Source of the DNA: Vitrella brassicaformis | Lineage: Eukaryota; Sar; Vitrellaceae | Length of the DNA stretch: 64,000 bases | Direction: 5' to 3' | Assembly (NCBI GenBank): GCA_001179505.1 | Contig: CDMY01000370.1 | Location: 1-64,000 of the forward strand | Part shown: positions 21,496-33,748 of the stretch, piece by piece | Numbering within the stretch: the first letter of the stretch is position 1 | How the letters are laid out: the number at the start of each line of letters is the position of its first letter | Notes under the pieces: generated by a model | Told to the model about the DNA's origin: nothing | The model's input: the letters and a program-made list of their open reading frames with translations, nothing else | The model's database searches: none | Position numbers and translations under genes: made by a program

Positions 21496-22830
21496 GCGGC
21501 CTGCCCGGACAGCTCAGCAACAAGGCCCTTGAGGACAACGAGATCAAGCGTCACATCACCGACATGATTATCGACTATCGCCATGAGCCGAGGGAGGGCG
21601 AGGAGAAGCGAGTTACCTGGCGGGACATGATCGGAAACGCCAGCGTCAAACGAAAGTGAGTCGGGATGAAACGGTGCATCAATAACACAGTAGATTCGTT
21701 GGCGCCTTTGTGTGTGCAATGCAGCCTTCTGCAGCTGTTCTTATGGCCGGCCAAGTATCCAGCCGAGTTCACGGGGCTGCTGGCCCCACAAGAGGGCCTT
21801 TTGCCTTTCGGCCCACCCCGCAACGGCAAAACGATGGCAGCGAAGGCAGTGGCCTCCAAGGTAAATGAGCTGCCGCGATTTGCTTTTATTGTGTACTGCT
21901 TGTTGTCTCTTCCATACAGTGCAAGGCCACTTTCTTCAACGTGGACGCCGCCTCCTTCGGCTCCAAGTGGTAATGCCTGCAATCACACTCCTGTTGTGTT
22001 GGTCATTGTGTCCTTTCTGTGCTGCTGCTGCTGCTGTTTGTGCATTTAGGTTTGGCGATAGTGAGAAGATGGTCAAGGCGCTGTTCGAGGTGGCCAGAGA
22101 GCGTGCTCCGTCCATCATCTTCATGGATGAGGTCGACGGGATCATGCCAGCGAGCGGCGCTGACCTAGGATTTGGCTCTCAAGCCCTCAAGTAGGCATTG
22201 TGTGTGCCTTCGCACACTCACCCTCACCGATCTCCTTGTCTCTGTACCATTGTATGCAGCCGCATCAAGGCTGAGCTTCTGGTCCAGCTGGACGGCCTGC
22301 CCACCACTGCTGATCGCGTGCAAGTCATCGGTGCCACCAACAGGCCATGGGACATCGACGTCGCGTTGCTGAATCGGCTGCCGATCCGAACCTATGTGCC
22401 TCTGCCTGATCAAGAGGGACGTGCGGCGCTGTTCCGGAAGCTGCTGGGCACCAACACCAGGGGCCACACGTTGACCGACGACGATTTCGACCACGTGAGC
22501 ACGGCGGAAGGATATGAATGATAGTGTCGATACGCAATTGTATGGCTATGTTTGATGCAGGTGGCGATAAAGACGGAGGGCTACTCGTACCGTGACCTGA
22601 CAAAACTCTGCCGAGAAGCGGCATACGTGTCCGTTCGTGAGGCCCTCATGACTGACGACGTCGACGAGTGCCTGGAGGACGAAAGCGAGGCGGTCATGGC
22701 GCTGCGGAGCCGACGATCACTGCAAGTCAACAAAGTCCTCACGGCAGCGCAGAAGATCAAGCCTACCACACACCCGCAGCTGATCGCAAGACTTGAGGAC
22801 TGGAAGAACGAGTACGCCGAGCAGACATAG
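21496..22830 (+). CDS. AAA ATPase, katanin/spastin/fidgetin-like clade, start missing
   Basis: Exons 21496-21655, 21725-21860, 21920-21969, 22050-22190, 22260-22494 and 22561-22830 join in phase. Order: VTWRDMIGN (usual W-x-D-I-A-G lead-in), [20 protein letters not shown] (Walker A; the common form is GPPGTGKT), [26 protein letters not shown] (Walker B with DE), [25 protein letters not shown] (sensor 1), [14 protein letters not shown] (the arginine-finger region normally reads RRF/RRL), then [18 protein letters not shown]. This is the meiotic clade of microtubule-severing or related ATPases. The N-terminal adaptor domain (MIT etc.) is not visible, and the first exon has no start codon just downstream of a LINE, so the gene may be truncated. 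Confidence 0.75.
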
Positions 22831-22836
22831 GGTCGG

Positions 22837-22969
22837 GCAGATAAGAGCACAGAGAAAGGGCCGGGGCAGACAGCTGCGTGGTTGGGTGGTTGGGTTTTTG
22901 GGGGGCTGAATAGCTGACCACACGGTGATTGTGCTGCAGTGTGCGGGTCACGCACTTTTGGTCTGTACG
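22837..22969 (+). repeat. Direct repeat, copy A
   Basis: Starts GCAGATAAGAGCACAGAGAA and ends TTTTGGTCTGTACG. Nearly identical to 23602-23714 except for a 20-bp insertion (GTTGGGTGGTTGGG region) and three substitutions. Lies just after the AAA stop codon. Confidence 0.85.
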
Positions 22970-23601
22970 GCGGGAAGCAAGGCCGACAGAGGGCTGGCCT
23001 GGCCCCTCACTCAGTCTCTCTCTGTGCTGCGTGATGCGGCGCTTTCTCTTCTGCATCTGCTGTCGTGTCGAGCAGTGTCTGTCTTCCTTTCTGTGATGCA
23101 TGCATACGTATGCATCACAGACCGTTGTTTCAAGGCACCATCGGTGCGGCGGGCAGACAGGAAAGCTCCATGGCTAGGCAGCACAGCTGCCCAAGCCTGG
23201 CATGCCTAGCCTCTGTGTTTCTGCGCGTGGATGGAGAGGAGACCGCTTGTAAGACTGACTGAGGCATTCATTCGTCGCGTCTGACTTGATATTTGGATGG
23301 CTGGGTGGGTATGTGGATTGCTAAGACCGAAACCCTCCCTCCAGTGTGCGTGCAGTTGTGTGTGTTGTGTTGCCAACGCCCGAGACGCACGCACCAGAGA
23401 GCCGCCCAGCCTTCCGTTGCTCTCTTCTATTGATTACACGTCCATCTCTTGTTGGTCACCAGATGCGTGTGCGTATGCTGAGGCTGCGACGTAGGCTGCG
23501 ATGTTGATGTGCCGTGCCTCTGTCTCGTCTCGTCTCGTCTGTCGATTGGTGTTTTGGATGAATGGATGGATGGATGGATGAGTCGAGTCACAGATTGGCG
23601 A

Positions 23602-23714
23602 GCAGATAAGAGCACAGAGAAAGGGCCGGGGCAGACAGCTGCGTTGGGGGCTGAATGGCTGACCACACGGTGATTGTGCTGCAGTGTGCGGGTCATGCAC
23701 TTTTGGTCTGTACG
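23602..23714 (+). repeat. Direct repeat, copy B
   Basis: Second copy of the repeat at 22837-22969, in the same orientation 765 bp away. It contains no open frame conserved with copy A, so it looks like a non-coding duplication of the AAA 3' flank. Confidence 0.85.
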
Positions 23715-24570
23715 TCTGATGAGAGTGCAAACGCATTTCCTTTTACACGTGAGAGTTGTCTGGACATGCATGCAATCACGGAAAAGCGGCTGACCCATGC
23801 TGAGAGACATCATCAGTCACAAAAAAGGGCCTCAAAATGCATGAGAAAGCCAGGCAGCTGCCTTGTACCCAAGTATCCCATTTCCTTTCGCCGCAGCAAT
23901 CGCAGCCCTCCCTCCATGCTGCTGTACTCGTAGTGGCTGCCCTGAGCTTGCTTGTTTGCTATCTGACCCCACACACCCTGAGAAAAAGGATACGGCTATC
24001 ATGTATGGTACTGTACATCACTCGACTAATCATCTGTCTCGTCCAGAAGCATGTAGATCATGGGCGCCCCGTCACGAGTGTCTGTCTTCATTGACACACC
24101 ATTCACCGAAAAATGTCTGTCTGTTTTTCTGTCTGTCTGTCTGTCTGTCATGCCGTTACGACGGGCACCCACGGCCCGGGCAGCCCTTTTTCTTTCGCGA
24201 TTTCCGGATACACCCACAGCCATTTTCCTCGCCTCCACTGGCCGTCTCTCGACAAGGTCTCTCGCTCCATCACCCACCGCCCATCCGACCGCAAACACTT
24301 TCTTCTGGGACCGAGACCTGCGAGCGGGATGAAATACTGCTGTGTCGTCCATTGTGGCCTGATGCCGCCGCACTGGGAGGTTGGAGGAGGGCAGAGGGGG
24401 GACTGGCAGAGGATGGAAACGGGGTGCTGGGCGGGAGACACAGAAGTCCGAACGGGAGTCTTGTCCACCCGCCTGCACTCGGCAGTCCCCTTCCTCTTCT
24501 GTACGAACATCGACACACAGACAGACAGACAGACAGATCTCTACGGCATGGACCATATTGAGCTCTTGGG

Positions 24571-26255
24571 CTACGCACCAGATTGGTCAGGTCGCTCGCA
24601 TTGGTTTCTTCCGTTGCGGCAGCGCTCACGGAGTCTCCTCGCCTGTAGCTGGCGAGGAGCCTCTCGGGAAGGGGTGGGGGCGGTGGCATCAAGAAACGCA
24701 CTCCTGGGCCCCGAACCCTCACCCACTCCTGATATAACGCCAGAACCTACATGGAACACACATCGAACAATGAATGCATCGGAGACATATCGATGCACTA
24801 GAGATCACTTCGTCGATCGTTCTTGCACCCCCTACTCCGGCACTGTACAGGAAAGCAGACAACTTGCGAGCCTCGGCACTCTGAGAGAGAACAAAGAGAT
24901 TGTACCAAATCGTTCTTCTTCTTTTTTCAAGCCCTTTCGCTCACGTAGTCAGGTTTGTCGCTCAGGAATCCGTTGATGAAAGCGCCTGAGACGAAATGGC
25001 TCACACAGTGTGAGGCAGCTCTCTCTTATCCATTTTTGTGCTTGTACCGACGAAGAGGAAGTCACCAATAGGCGCTATGCACTGAACCAACACACGGCCG
25101 ACAGACCCAGCCTTAATTCGCTCACGCTTGCTTACGTCACGGTGTCCGTCTGGTGTTGGGCGAAAAGCTTGCAGGTGATCGATATCAATGAGCACCGCCC
25201 TCGCCCTGCCGTCTTCGCCTCGCTTAATACAGACATTCTCTGGCTGCACAGACAGCGGGGAGAAAAGCACAAACAGCGCCAGATCACGAACAAATAGAAT
25301 AGCACCGAAGTATGGTCCCTCTTACGATCAAGTCCGAATGCGCCAACCCCCGGTCGTGCAGCCACTTGAGCCCACTCAAAATGTCCCCAATAAGCGGCAT
25401 CAGGATCTTCTCCGTAACCGCCCCCATCTCCCAACCATTAAGCTCCTCTACCTCTCGTTCTACCACGAGAGCGCTGAGATCCATCAGGTCTCCGCCTACA
25501 CACACAGATATGCACAGACACAAGGATTTTGATTGATCGATTGGTCCACTCTAGTGGATGGATTCATCACCTTGGCACCACTCTCCGAAAAATCCCTTCA
25601 GGCCAGAAGACCAGCCATGTCCGGGAAGACTCGTCGTGGAGTAGAGGCCTTCGATGCGGAGGATGCTTGGATGTCGCAGGCCGTTGTCAAACAACCAGTC
25701 CATGCCATTCTTCGGAAAGAGACCCGCGTCCTGAAACGAATGACCCATACAACCACCGGCGGGGAAGTCTCCTCTGCTCGGGTGTGTGCTCACCGGATCG
25801 TATATGTTGACTTCATCGTAGTCGGTATTCACCTTCAACACAACTCGCTTCTGGTCTGAACAATTCAGAAAACCACACGAGCAAGTCAGTCAGTTCATAC
25901 ACAGTACTGGGAGTTCACCTCGCAAGTCGAAAAAGACGATTGCGCATCCATGCCGCCCATGGCACCCTGAGCTCCCGAGCCCCATGCTCCTGTCCAGAAC
26001 AAAACGCCCCCCGAAACCGCTCTCCACCCTTCTCTGAAATCACACCCAAAGAGAACTGCGGCAAGATTTATCTTGCTCTCATGGATCTAACGCAAAAGTG
26101 GTCGATGAGGTCGCCCTTCTGCTCGTTCGTGAGACGTTTCTGTGGACAATGCGGAGCAATCATTCGCCGCTGCTCTTTCGGCCTGATTGATGATCGCCTA
26201 CCGGTGGGGTGAATGTCACCATCTTGGGCCGATGAAGATCTCTGCCAACAGTCAT
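24571..26255 (-). CDS. Divergent protein kinase-like protein
   Basis: A phase-consistent core runs through exons 26033-25919, 25855-25794, 25730-25571, 25495-25326, 25243-25136, 25081-25048 and 24985-24945. Kinase landmarks: the glycine-loop-like RFVLDRSMGLGSSGCHG, VVLKVNTD (candidate VAIK lysine), GLRHPSILRIEG (helix C/beta 4 region), GGDLMDL (hinge), KWLHDRGLAHSDLI joined to PENV (HSDLIPENV for HRDLKPEN: His-Ser-Asp, Lys replaced by Ile), and AVLIDIDHL in place of DFG. The catalytic Asp and Asn are kept but DFG is DID, so activity is uncertain. The N-terminus (ATG at 26255, then KEQRRMIAPHCPQKRLTNEQ) and the C-terminus (basic, ending near 24571) are not firmly joined. Confidence 0.65.
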
Positions 26256-26356
26256 CGCGCGGGAGGAATCGTTGGAAGAATCACGAGCATAAGGCCTGCG
26301 AGCTTACCAAAGGAAGCTCGCATTGCCAGAAGGGCTAGAGCCAGAAGGGCTGGATC

Positions 26357-29295
26357 ATGACGCTACGAATGAATCGGCTGCAGCCTGCAATGACGTCATT
26401 CATCTTTCTCCTTTCATCCTTACTGATCTTTCATCTGGTCTCCCGGACAAGCGCTTTCCTGCCCCCCTCTCCCTTGCGTCAGCAGCGGCAGCAGCAGCAG
26501 CACACAAGGCGGCGGCCGCCAGCTTCACCGCAATCTCGTCTGCTCTCCCATCGGCTGAGCACCGTTGATGTGCCGCGGCACAGCGTCAAGAGGCCCCTTG
26601 ACGATGATCTGCGAGAGGTGGATGTTGTGGTGGTGGGCAGCGGGATCGGCGGCCTCTCCTGCGCGGCGATGCTGGCGAGATACGGCGTCAAGGTGAGTGC
26701 ACTGGTTGCAGATGGGTACAGACATGTTGGATGGATGGATGTGGTTGCCGTCGCTGGCTGGCTCTCTGGCTGTCTGGCTGGGTGATCAGGTGCTTGTGTT
26801 GGAGAGCCACGTTGAGGTGGGCGGGGCGGGCCACTCCTGGGAGAGAGATGGCTTCGTGTTCGACAGCGGACCCTCACTGTACTCAGGCCTGACCAGTAAG
26901 TAGGCAGCCAGCAGACACCAGACACCAGACAGACAAATGTCTGCGGTGTGCGTGATAGATGAAGATGTGTGTGATATGTGTCTGGTGTGTGTATGTGTGC
27001 CGTGCCAGTCGACCCCTCTCCCAACCCGCTGAAGTTCGTCTTTGATGCCATAGGGGAGTACCCATCGTGGTAGGTACACCACCCCACACCACAGTCAGGC
27101 GTTTTGTGACCGAAGCCAACCGACCTTTACCGAACGAACAGCCAGGCTGCATGCCATGGAAAGCTACCTCTCTCTGGGCAGGTTAACCTATGACACCTGG
27201 GGCGTGTCCATTCCGGGCGGCAGCTTCGACGCCACGATCGGCCCGGGGCCCTTCTGGGCCATACTGGACAGATTCGGGGGACCCAATGCAAAGCAGGTCA
27301 GCGGAGTGGACAGAGGGAGGGAGGGAGGGAGGGAGGGCGTGTTGTGTGCTATGTGTCCTGCGTGTTTGTGCATTGTGTAGGAGTGGTCCCGGTTGATGGA
27401 TTACATGCAGCCCTTGGGCGAGGCCGCGATGGCCGTGCCATCACCCGCACTCAGGAGGTGCAATCATATCACGTAGATGAGACGGAACTACACGGACGAA
27501 TGCCGGTGCACATCGTTGTGTGTGTGGTGAGGGGTTCAGTGACTTGGGCGCGCTCCTGACTCTGTCCCCGTTCTTTCGCGAGCTGCTTAAGACGATACCC
27601 AAAGGCCCCAAACTACAGGTCAGGAAAAAGGAAACAGCCGTCTACCTTTTGCGCCTATGCATTCCACGCGTGTGTGTGTGTGTGTGTGTTTGCTGAGAGC
27701 AGGGTCCGTTTGGGAAGATGCTGTCTGAGGCAGGCGTGACGGACCCCTTCATACTCAACTGGCTCAACATGCTCTCATTCCTACTACAGGCACGTACACA
27801 CACACACACACACAAACACGCAGCTACACGTACACAGAGGGAGAGAAATGCCCTGTCCCATTGTCCCCTGTGTGTCTATGTGTTTCTGTACTTGCTCTCC
27901 CAGGGCATGCCGGCCGACGGCACAGTGGGTGCCGTGATGGCATACATGCTTGCAGACTGGTACCGACCCAATGTCAAGCTCGATTACCCAAAGGGAGGCT
28001 CGGGCGCCATCGCAGAGGCACTTGTGCGGGGTATACAGAAGCACGGCGGGCACGTGCTGGTCAACGCTCACGTGGAGGCCATCACTTTGGATGAGAGGGG
28101 CGGGGCGAAGGGAGTGCGGCTGAGGGGCGGGCAGACTGTGAGGGCCAGGAGGGCGGTGGTGAGCAACGCAAGCATGTGGAACACGCTCAAGCTGCTCGGA
28201 GAGAATGAGGGGCACGCCAACGTCAGGAAATTCGCTGAGAGGGTGAGTGAGGAGATGGAGAAAGAGAGAGAGGTGTGGTGCAGCTTAAGGTGGTTATTGA
28301 TTGCTTTGGTTCCTTCTTTCTTGTGCAGGTGGGTGAGTATGAGCAGGTGCCGAGCTTCATGCACCTGCACGTCGGCTTTGATGCAAAGGTAGGTGACTGA
28401 CTGACGCACATGACATGCAGAGAAGAAAGAAAGAGGTCGCTTGACAGACGATGCACATGTCATGTGTGCAGGGTTTGGACCCAATCCAGTGCCACTATGC
28501 GGTGTGCAACGACTGGAGCCAGCCCATCGACGCTCCAGGAAATGTCATCATCATCTCAATACCATCCGGTACGTCCGTCAGACAGCGACGCCACACCCTG
28601 GACCACACCCACTGCACCTCTCTCTCTTTGTCAGTTCTCGACAGCAGATTAGCTCCCGATGGCCACCACGTGCTGCACGCCTACACCGCCGGCAATGAGC
28701 CATACGAGCTCTGGGCCGACCTCAAGCCAACCTCGCCAGAATACCGCCAACTCAAAGAAGAAAGAGGCGACGTACGCGTGGGTGCATAGCAAGCAGTATC
28801 CAGGCATCCCTTTGTCTGTTCCTGTCAATGAATCAGATTCTGTGGCGAGCGGTCGAGAGGTTCATTCCCGACATCAAGCGGCGCGCGAAGGTTGCCATGG
28901 TGGGGACACCCAAGACGCACGAGCGATACCTCAGGAGAGACAGGGGCACATACGGCCCGGTGCTCAGGTACCTGAGCGAATGAGCAACCTATCCACGTAC
29001 CTCTGACATAGAGGTGTATGTGTGTGGGTGCAGGGCGGGTGAGCAGACTTTGCCCGGTGCAGGCACACCCATCCCGCGTCTGCTGTGCTGTGGAGACTCG
29101 GTGTTTCCGGGCATCGGGGTGCCGGCAGTGGCTGCGAGTGGGTGCATCGCCGCACACAGCCTGGTGGGGGTGGGGCAGCACTACCAGATGTTGCAGAGGG
29201 TCTTGAAGAGAGGCGAGAGGACGGCAGAAATGGATGTGACAGAGTACGAGCCTGCAGCAGCAGCCAAGGCAACAACCCCTGTCGGGGCAAAGTGA
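26357..29295 (+). CDS. CRTISO: CRTISO-like carotenoid cis-trans isomerase, plastid-targeted
   Basis: Thirteen exons (26357-26692, 26790-26895, 27009-27069, 27146-27296, 27381-27457, 27540-27618, 27703-27789, 27904-28242, 28329-28388, 28472-28568, 28635-28771, 28837-28967, 29034-29295) give 640 residues. The N-terminus is bipartite: signal peptide (TSFIFLLSSLLIFHLVSRTSA) then FLPPSP and a Gln/Arg-rich transit peptide, typical of complex plastids. The dinucleotide fold is VDVVVVGSGIGGLSCAAMLA with ESHVEVGGAGHSW. The C-terminal FAD motif is RLLCCGDSVFPGIGVPAVAA. The family includes CRTISO (prolycopene to all-trans-lycopene) and related desaturase-like flavoproteins, so an exact substrate is inferred. 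Intron 7 has a GC-AG boundary. Confidence 0.85.
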
Positions 29296-29703
29296 TCTGA
29301 CGTGTGTGCGTGGGGTCTGATGAGGCTTGTCTGCAGATGAAGCGTATGACATATGTATTGGCTGGCATTGGGGGGTTTTGTGTACACAGGAGACCATTGG
29401 TTGTACGGCCATGTATGGGTCGGGTCGCATGAATGTGTTGATAACATAGCAATGCAATGCAATCGCGAGCGAGCGAGCGAGCAGCGGTCCAGAGAGAGAG
29501 AGAGCAACAGACAGACAAATATGTATATTTGACATGCAGGACGACGCACATTAATGAATGCGACACGCACATACAGCGAGCGTACACACGACAGACAGGC
29601 CCTCATCGATCGGATCGGTCATTGGCTGCTCCTCTTCATGGGCCTCCCCCTACACACGCACACAAAGAGTACACACACACATACATTCACCACTCGCTCT
29701 TTG
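29296..29703. other. Convergent 3' region
   Basis: Between the ends of the isomerase (plus) and coiled-coil (minus) genes. Contains GAGC and AGAG runs and CACA repeats. No gene seen. Confidence 0.5.
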
Positions 29704-31889
29704 TTACCTTCTCTGGCACTCAGCAAGTGTCTGCGAGATGCTCTTCTGCTGCGCCACCATCGCCCGGCTCTGTGACCGGGCTGTGTGGGACAGCTCAGAG
29801 AGCATGAGAATGGCCTGGAATGACCTCTTCAGCTGGTCTCTGTAGAAAGTCACACTCTCGGACAGCTCGCGAAGCTGGACACACACAATGAGAGCCAATC
29901 GATGGATGGCCGGATGTATGTGGCCTTGCCGACCATTCTCATTTGTCTTCGTCTGAGTTTGAGTTTCTTAGGCACCACCGGCTCTGCCAACACGTGGGCC
30001 ATCTCTGCCTTCTCCACACGAGCCAGCTCCTGCTGCCAACGACCTGCATTGAATTGCAGTGCAACACGACCAACCAAGAGCACCAACAACACGAGCACGG
30101 AGAGTGACATCCAAGAAGACTTGTTTCTGTAGCGAGTGCCTACCAGTCTCTGGGAGTTTGACTTCGTCTTCGATGCTCTTCCGGGGCGTCATGTCGTCCT
30201 TGAGAGACTTCGTGGACGACGACTGCCTGCGCCGAAACCTACACACATGCATTCCTATCATGTCTCCTGGTCTGTCTGTTGCCGTGTCGTGTCTCCCGTG
30301 ACCGACGGGTGTACTCACCTTGGCACGGGTGGTCTTCTCGGCATATTGGGGTCGTGGATCTTCCACCGCACAAGACGCTCAGGATCTGAATGGTGATACA
30401 CGTACATATGGACATGTATGCATCACACATACAATTGCTTGCCCCCTCCTCTCTCTGTCTCTGTCTTTCCTCACTCACTCCTCAACCACCTACCCACCTA
30501 CCCGGTTTGGCCACTCGAATGAGGTGCGAGTACTTGGCCAGCTTCTGATGATGATCATCCTCAGTCACAGCGCTCCTATAGGTCGTCATGACCGAGTCCT
30601 CCTCCGGCATCTGCGTGATGAATGGCCCGCTGCTGGACCTCCTCTCGTCCTGAGACCCTCGCTCCTGCGACCCTCGCGGCGACTCGCCCTGAGCACCCTG
30701 AGCACCCTCAATGGCCGGCAGGGGCACCAGTGTTGCAGTGGATGCCTGCTTGGCGGGGGGAAGGGGCGGCTGTTGCTGCTGCTGAATGCTCGTCTGGGAA
30801 GCAAGGCGCAGAGGGGGCAGCTCCACGTGAGGAGACAACTCCTGGGTTGTCATCACTGTGGCAAAACAGACGAGAGAATCACAAAGGAATGAACAGCTGT
30901 GTGTCGCCCGACACATGCGTGTGACGACAGCCGGCATTTCGCCCACCAGATCTGGTTCTGGTTCTCTGGGTGGTAAGGGGGAGAGGGCGTTTGCGGCTCG
31001 CCCGGTCGGTGCTGGAGCCCACCGTCTGGAGGAACCGCTCGTACTGCGCCACGTGCTTCTCGTGCAGCTTCTGTAGACACTTTTTGTAGTAGGTGTGGGG
31101 CGCTGGGAGGGGATTCCGGGCAAACTCATCCGCCAGCTGGACAAAACACAGACAAGGGATAGACAGACGGGCGGACAGATGTGGTGGCGAAGAAAGAGCG
31201 GCCACGATTGTACCTACCTCGAGGATCTTCTGTTTTCGTCTCTCCCTCTTGGCTTCAAGAGCTGCTATCAGTCGGTCCCTCTCCACCTTCTTCTGCTTCA
31301 ACTCAGTCATTCTGCACACGCACACAAAGAAAAACAGGCATCCCATTGCTATGGGCATTGGTGCCCCTCTGCAACATGACTCAGTCACTGACCTCATGGC
31401 CTGCATCTCGCGGTCCCTTCTGGGCTCATGCTCGGCAATCTGAGCATCCAACGCCTGCGGACAAGAGACAGACATCAACATAACGACACGAATGCAAGTC
31501 CCTCCCTCCTTCCCTCCCTCCCTCCACGTCACCTGGACCATCTTAGCGAATCCCACATCAGGTGGGGAAGAGGGCCGGGACACTCCCTGCCCCCCCCCGC
31601 CCGGCCCCTCTACGCGCGAGGTCGAGCGAGTGCCATGGTCCCTCAGAGTGCGGGGCGGCGCCTTCCGCAGCACGGCCCCCTCCGGCGGCTGACCAGGGTT
31701 GGACGCGACGGCGCTCTCGAACTGCTGATACGACTCGGCAAAGTCAGGAGCGAAATACTGTTGACACACAGTATGGAGGCAGGCAGGCAGGCAGGCGTGT
31801 TTGTGGGGCCCTGGTGTTTGTGAAGTGCTGTGAGCTGATGTGGTTACCTTGGCGAAGCCCCGCCATGACTTTGACTCCTTTGTCGTCAT
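29704..31889 (-). CDS. Coiled-coil/low-complexity protein, unknown
   Basis: Ten exons starting at 31889 (MTTKESKSWRGFAK) join in phase to a stop at 29704. Segments in order: YFAPDFAESYQQFES with a Gly/Ser/Pro-rich region; ALDAQIAEHEPRRDREMQAM; a basic helix LKQKKVERDRLIAALEAKRE; LADEFARNPLPAPHTYYKKC and QKLHEKHVAQYERFLQTVGS; a Gln/Pro/Ser-rich region; DPERLVRWKIHDPNMPRRPP; SLKDDMTPRKSIEDEVKLPE; a helix RWQQELARVEKAEMAHVLAE; and a terminal helix LRELSESVTFYRDQLKRSFQ. It looks cytoskeletal or scaffold-like, but I recognise no named domain. No signal peptide. Confidence 0.7.
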
Positions 31890-33748
31890 GATTGCTCCTC
31901 TTGAGACGGGAAGTCCATGCGAGCTTCAGCTTGCGAGGAGGGCGCTGAGGATTTCATCCATGCGTCTGACCAGAACACCTAGCTGCGTGATTGTGGTGGT
32001 ACAAATGGCACCGCAGACGTCTCAGGAGTCTGAGTTGGTCATCCTCGACACTGATCGCCTTTGCGATCTCAGGCGATTCTTCTGTTTGGTTTGATGGAGC
32101 ACACTTCCACTAACTTAAAGGCAGGCAGAGAAGAACATGATGTCATCGATCGCACCCCACTTGCTGGAGCTCCTGCGTCAGCCATTCAACGACAAATGTT
32201 CCAATTGGCCAATCACGCAGCAGTAAGAGTCAGAGGCAGTCAATAGTAAGTCGCACGAGGAGTCAATTAGCTGAGACTCAGCACTGCACAGGGCCAGCAA
32301 ACCTCATTCGCTGGCCCCATGTCGCCCCATTTCTCTATCCATCCACGAACGCTCACACATACAGGTAGTGTTGGATCGCTGCCTCCTAATTCTGCCTACC
32401 TATCTCCAACCATCATGAAGGACACGCACCACACTACACCGCACCACACCGCACCGCACCGCACCCACTGGAAGGGAACTGCACTGAAACGCACGCCGGA
32501 CAGACCGTATGAATGGGCTATGAAGAATAGAGACCAGTCAGTCAGTCAGTCAGCCAGTCAGTCACGCAAGCACGCACGCAGGACGGCAGAAAGGTGCCTG
32601 CGTATCCTGCATAGTGGGTGCTCTTTCTCCTAATACACAGGCAGGCAGGCAGGCAGGCAGACAATTTACCTTCAACTCGTGCTGTGGGCACGCGCAGAGA
32701 GACACAAGCCGGAGAGAGAGAAGTGCGCATCATCCATCCATTCATTCACATGCAGGCAGCCGATATATAGGTAGATCACAGGAGGGCACGAAGGAAGGGC
32801 TTGAAATGTCGCTCAGGTCGGACTGACTAGCAAATCCCACCCCACACATAATAAGGCAGCAAAACTGGCGAGAGAGGCAGGCAGGCCGGGCTCACGCAAC
32901 CAAAAAGAGGCAGGGAGAAAAAGGAAAGCAACTCGCATAGACGAAAGACATCCAAACACCAAACACAACACAGAAGGGATGGAGCGCCGCGCAAAGGGAG
33001 GGAACGAAAACACATACCCGCCCGACCGCACATACACAGACGCCCCTGCACACCCGCTGCACACTCTTGATGCCGAAAAATAGCAGAACAGTACCCTCTT
33101 TGCCCAGCACACACCTATGGATTAACGCACACGCACATAGAGGAGATCCGAAAAATAGAGCCCAGTAGTGAGAGTAAGGAGGCACCATCGGAAGAAAGAG
33201 ACAATACCCTCACCCACAGTCATATATCTTAATAAACACCGCATTATCACTTTTGTCACTTTTTCCCTTGATGGGCGCATCTGAAAAGACGTGCAAACCT
33301 CATCATGCTCACTCACCCACCGCACTGTCGCACGCCCCACTTACATCCATCCATCCAGCAAGCTTTCAACGCAGTCCGCTGGATGGATGCATGTCCGTCA
33401 AAACGCATGATCCGCCCTTGCCCCCGCCCCCTGCCCGCCTGCCCAGCAGCCTGCCTCTCTCGAAGGAGACACCCCAACGCGAATACAGCAGCGCCCGGAC
33501 ACCCCAATACACTTGGTGAATCGCACCCGGACGCCCACACAAAGATAGGAGAAACGGCATCATGAACGAAGAAGCGAGGTACCAGATAGCCAGATATTCA
33601 CGCATGTACGTATGAATGTACATTTGTAAGTCAACTAGCGCAGCAAAAAGAGCCTCCCTCTGCGTGCCCCCTTGTGTACACGAATGCATACCACGCATGC
33701 ATCCCTCCCTCCCTCCCTCCCTCATCCATCCATCCATCCATCTATCCA
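31890..33748. other. Intergenic, repeats only
   Basis: Holds ACCGC pentamer repeats (32431-32466), GTCA, GGCA and CCAT runs and a purine-rich stretch at 32860-33030. It should contain the promoter of the coiled-coil gene and the 3' UTR of the zinc-finger gene. No exon was supported. Confidence 0.5.

Larger units (their letters stand above)
22831..24570. other. Intergenic with an internal direct duplication
   Basis: Holds the two copies of a 113-133-bp repeat described separately, plus TCTCG, GGAT and CTGT simple repeats. 23740-24100 has no supported exon. From 24570 leftward short frames of the minus-strand kinase C-terminus could extend, but this was not resolved. Confidence 0.5.
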
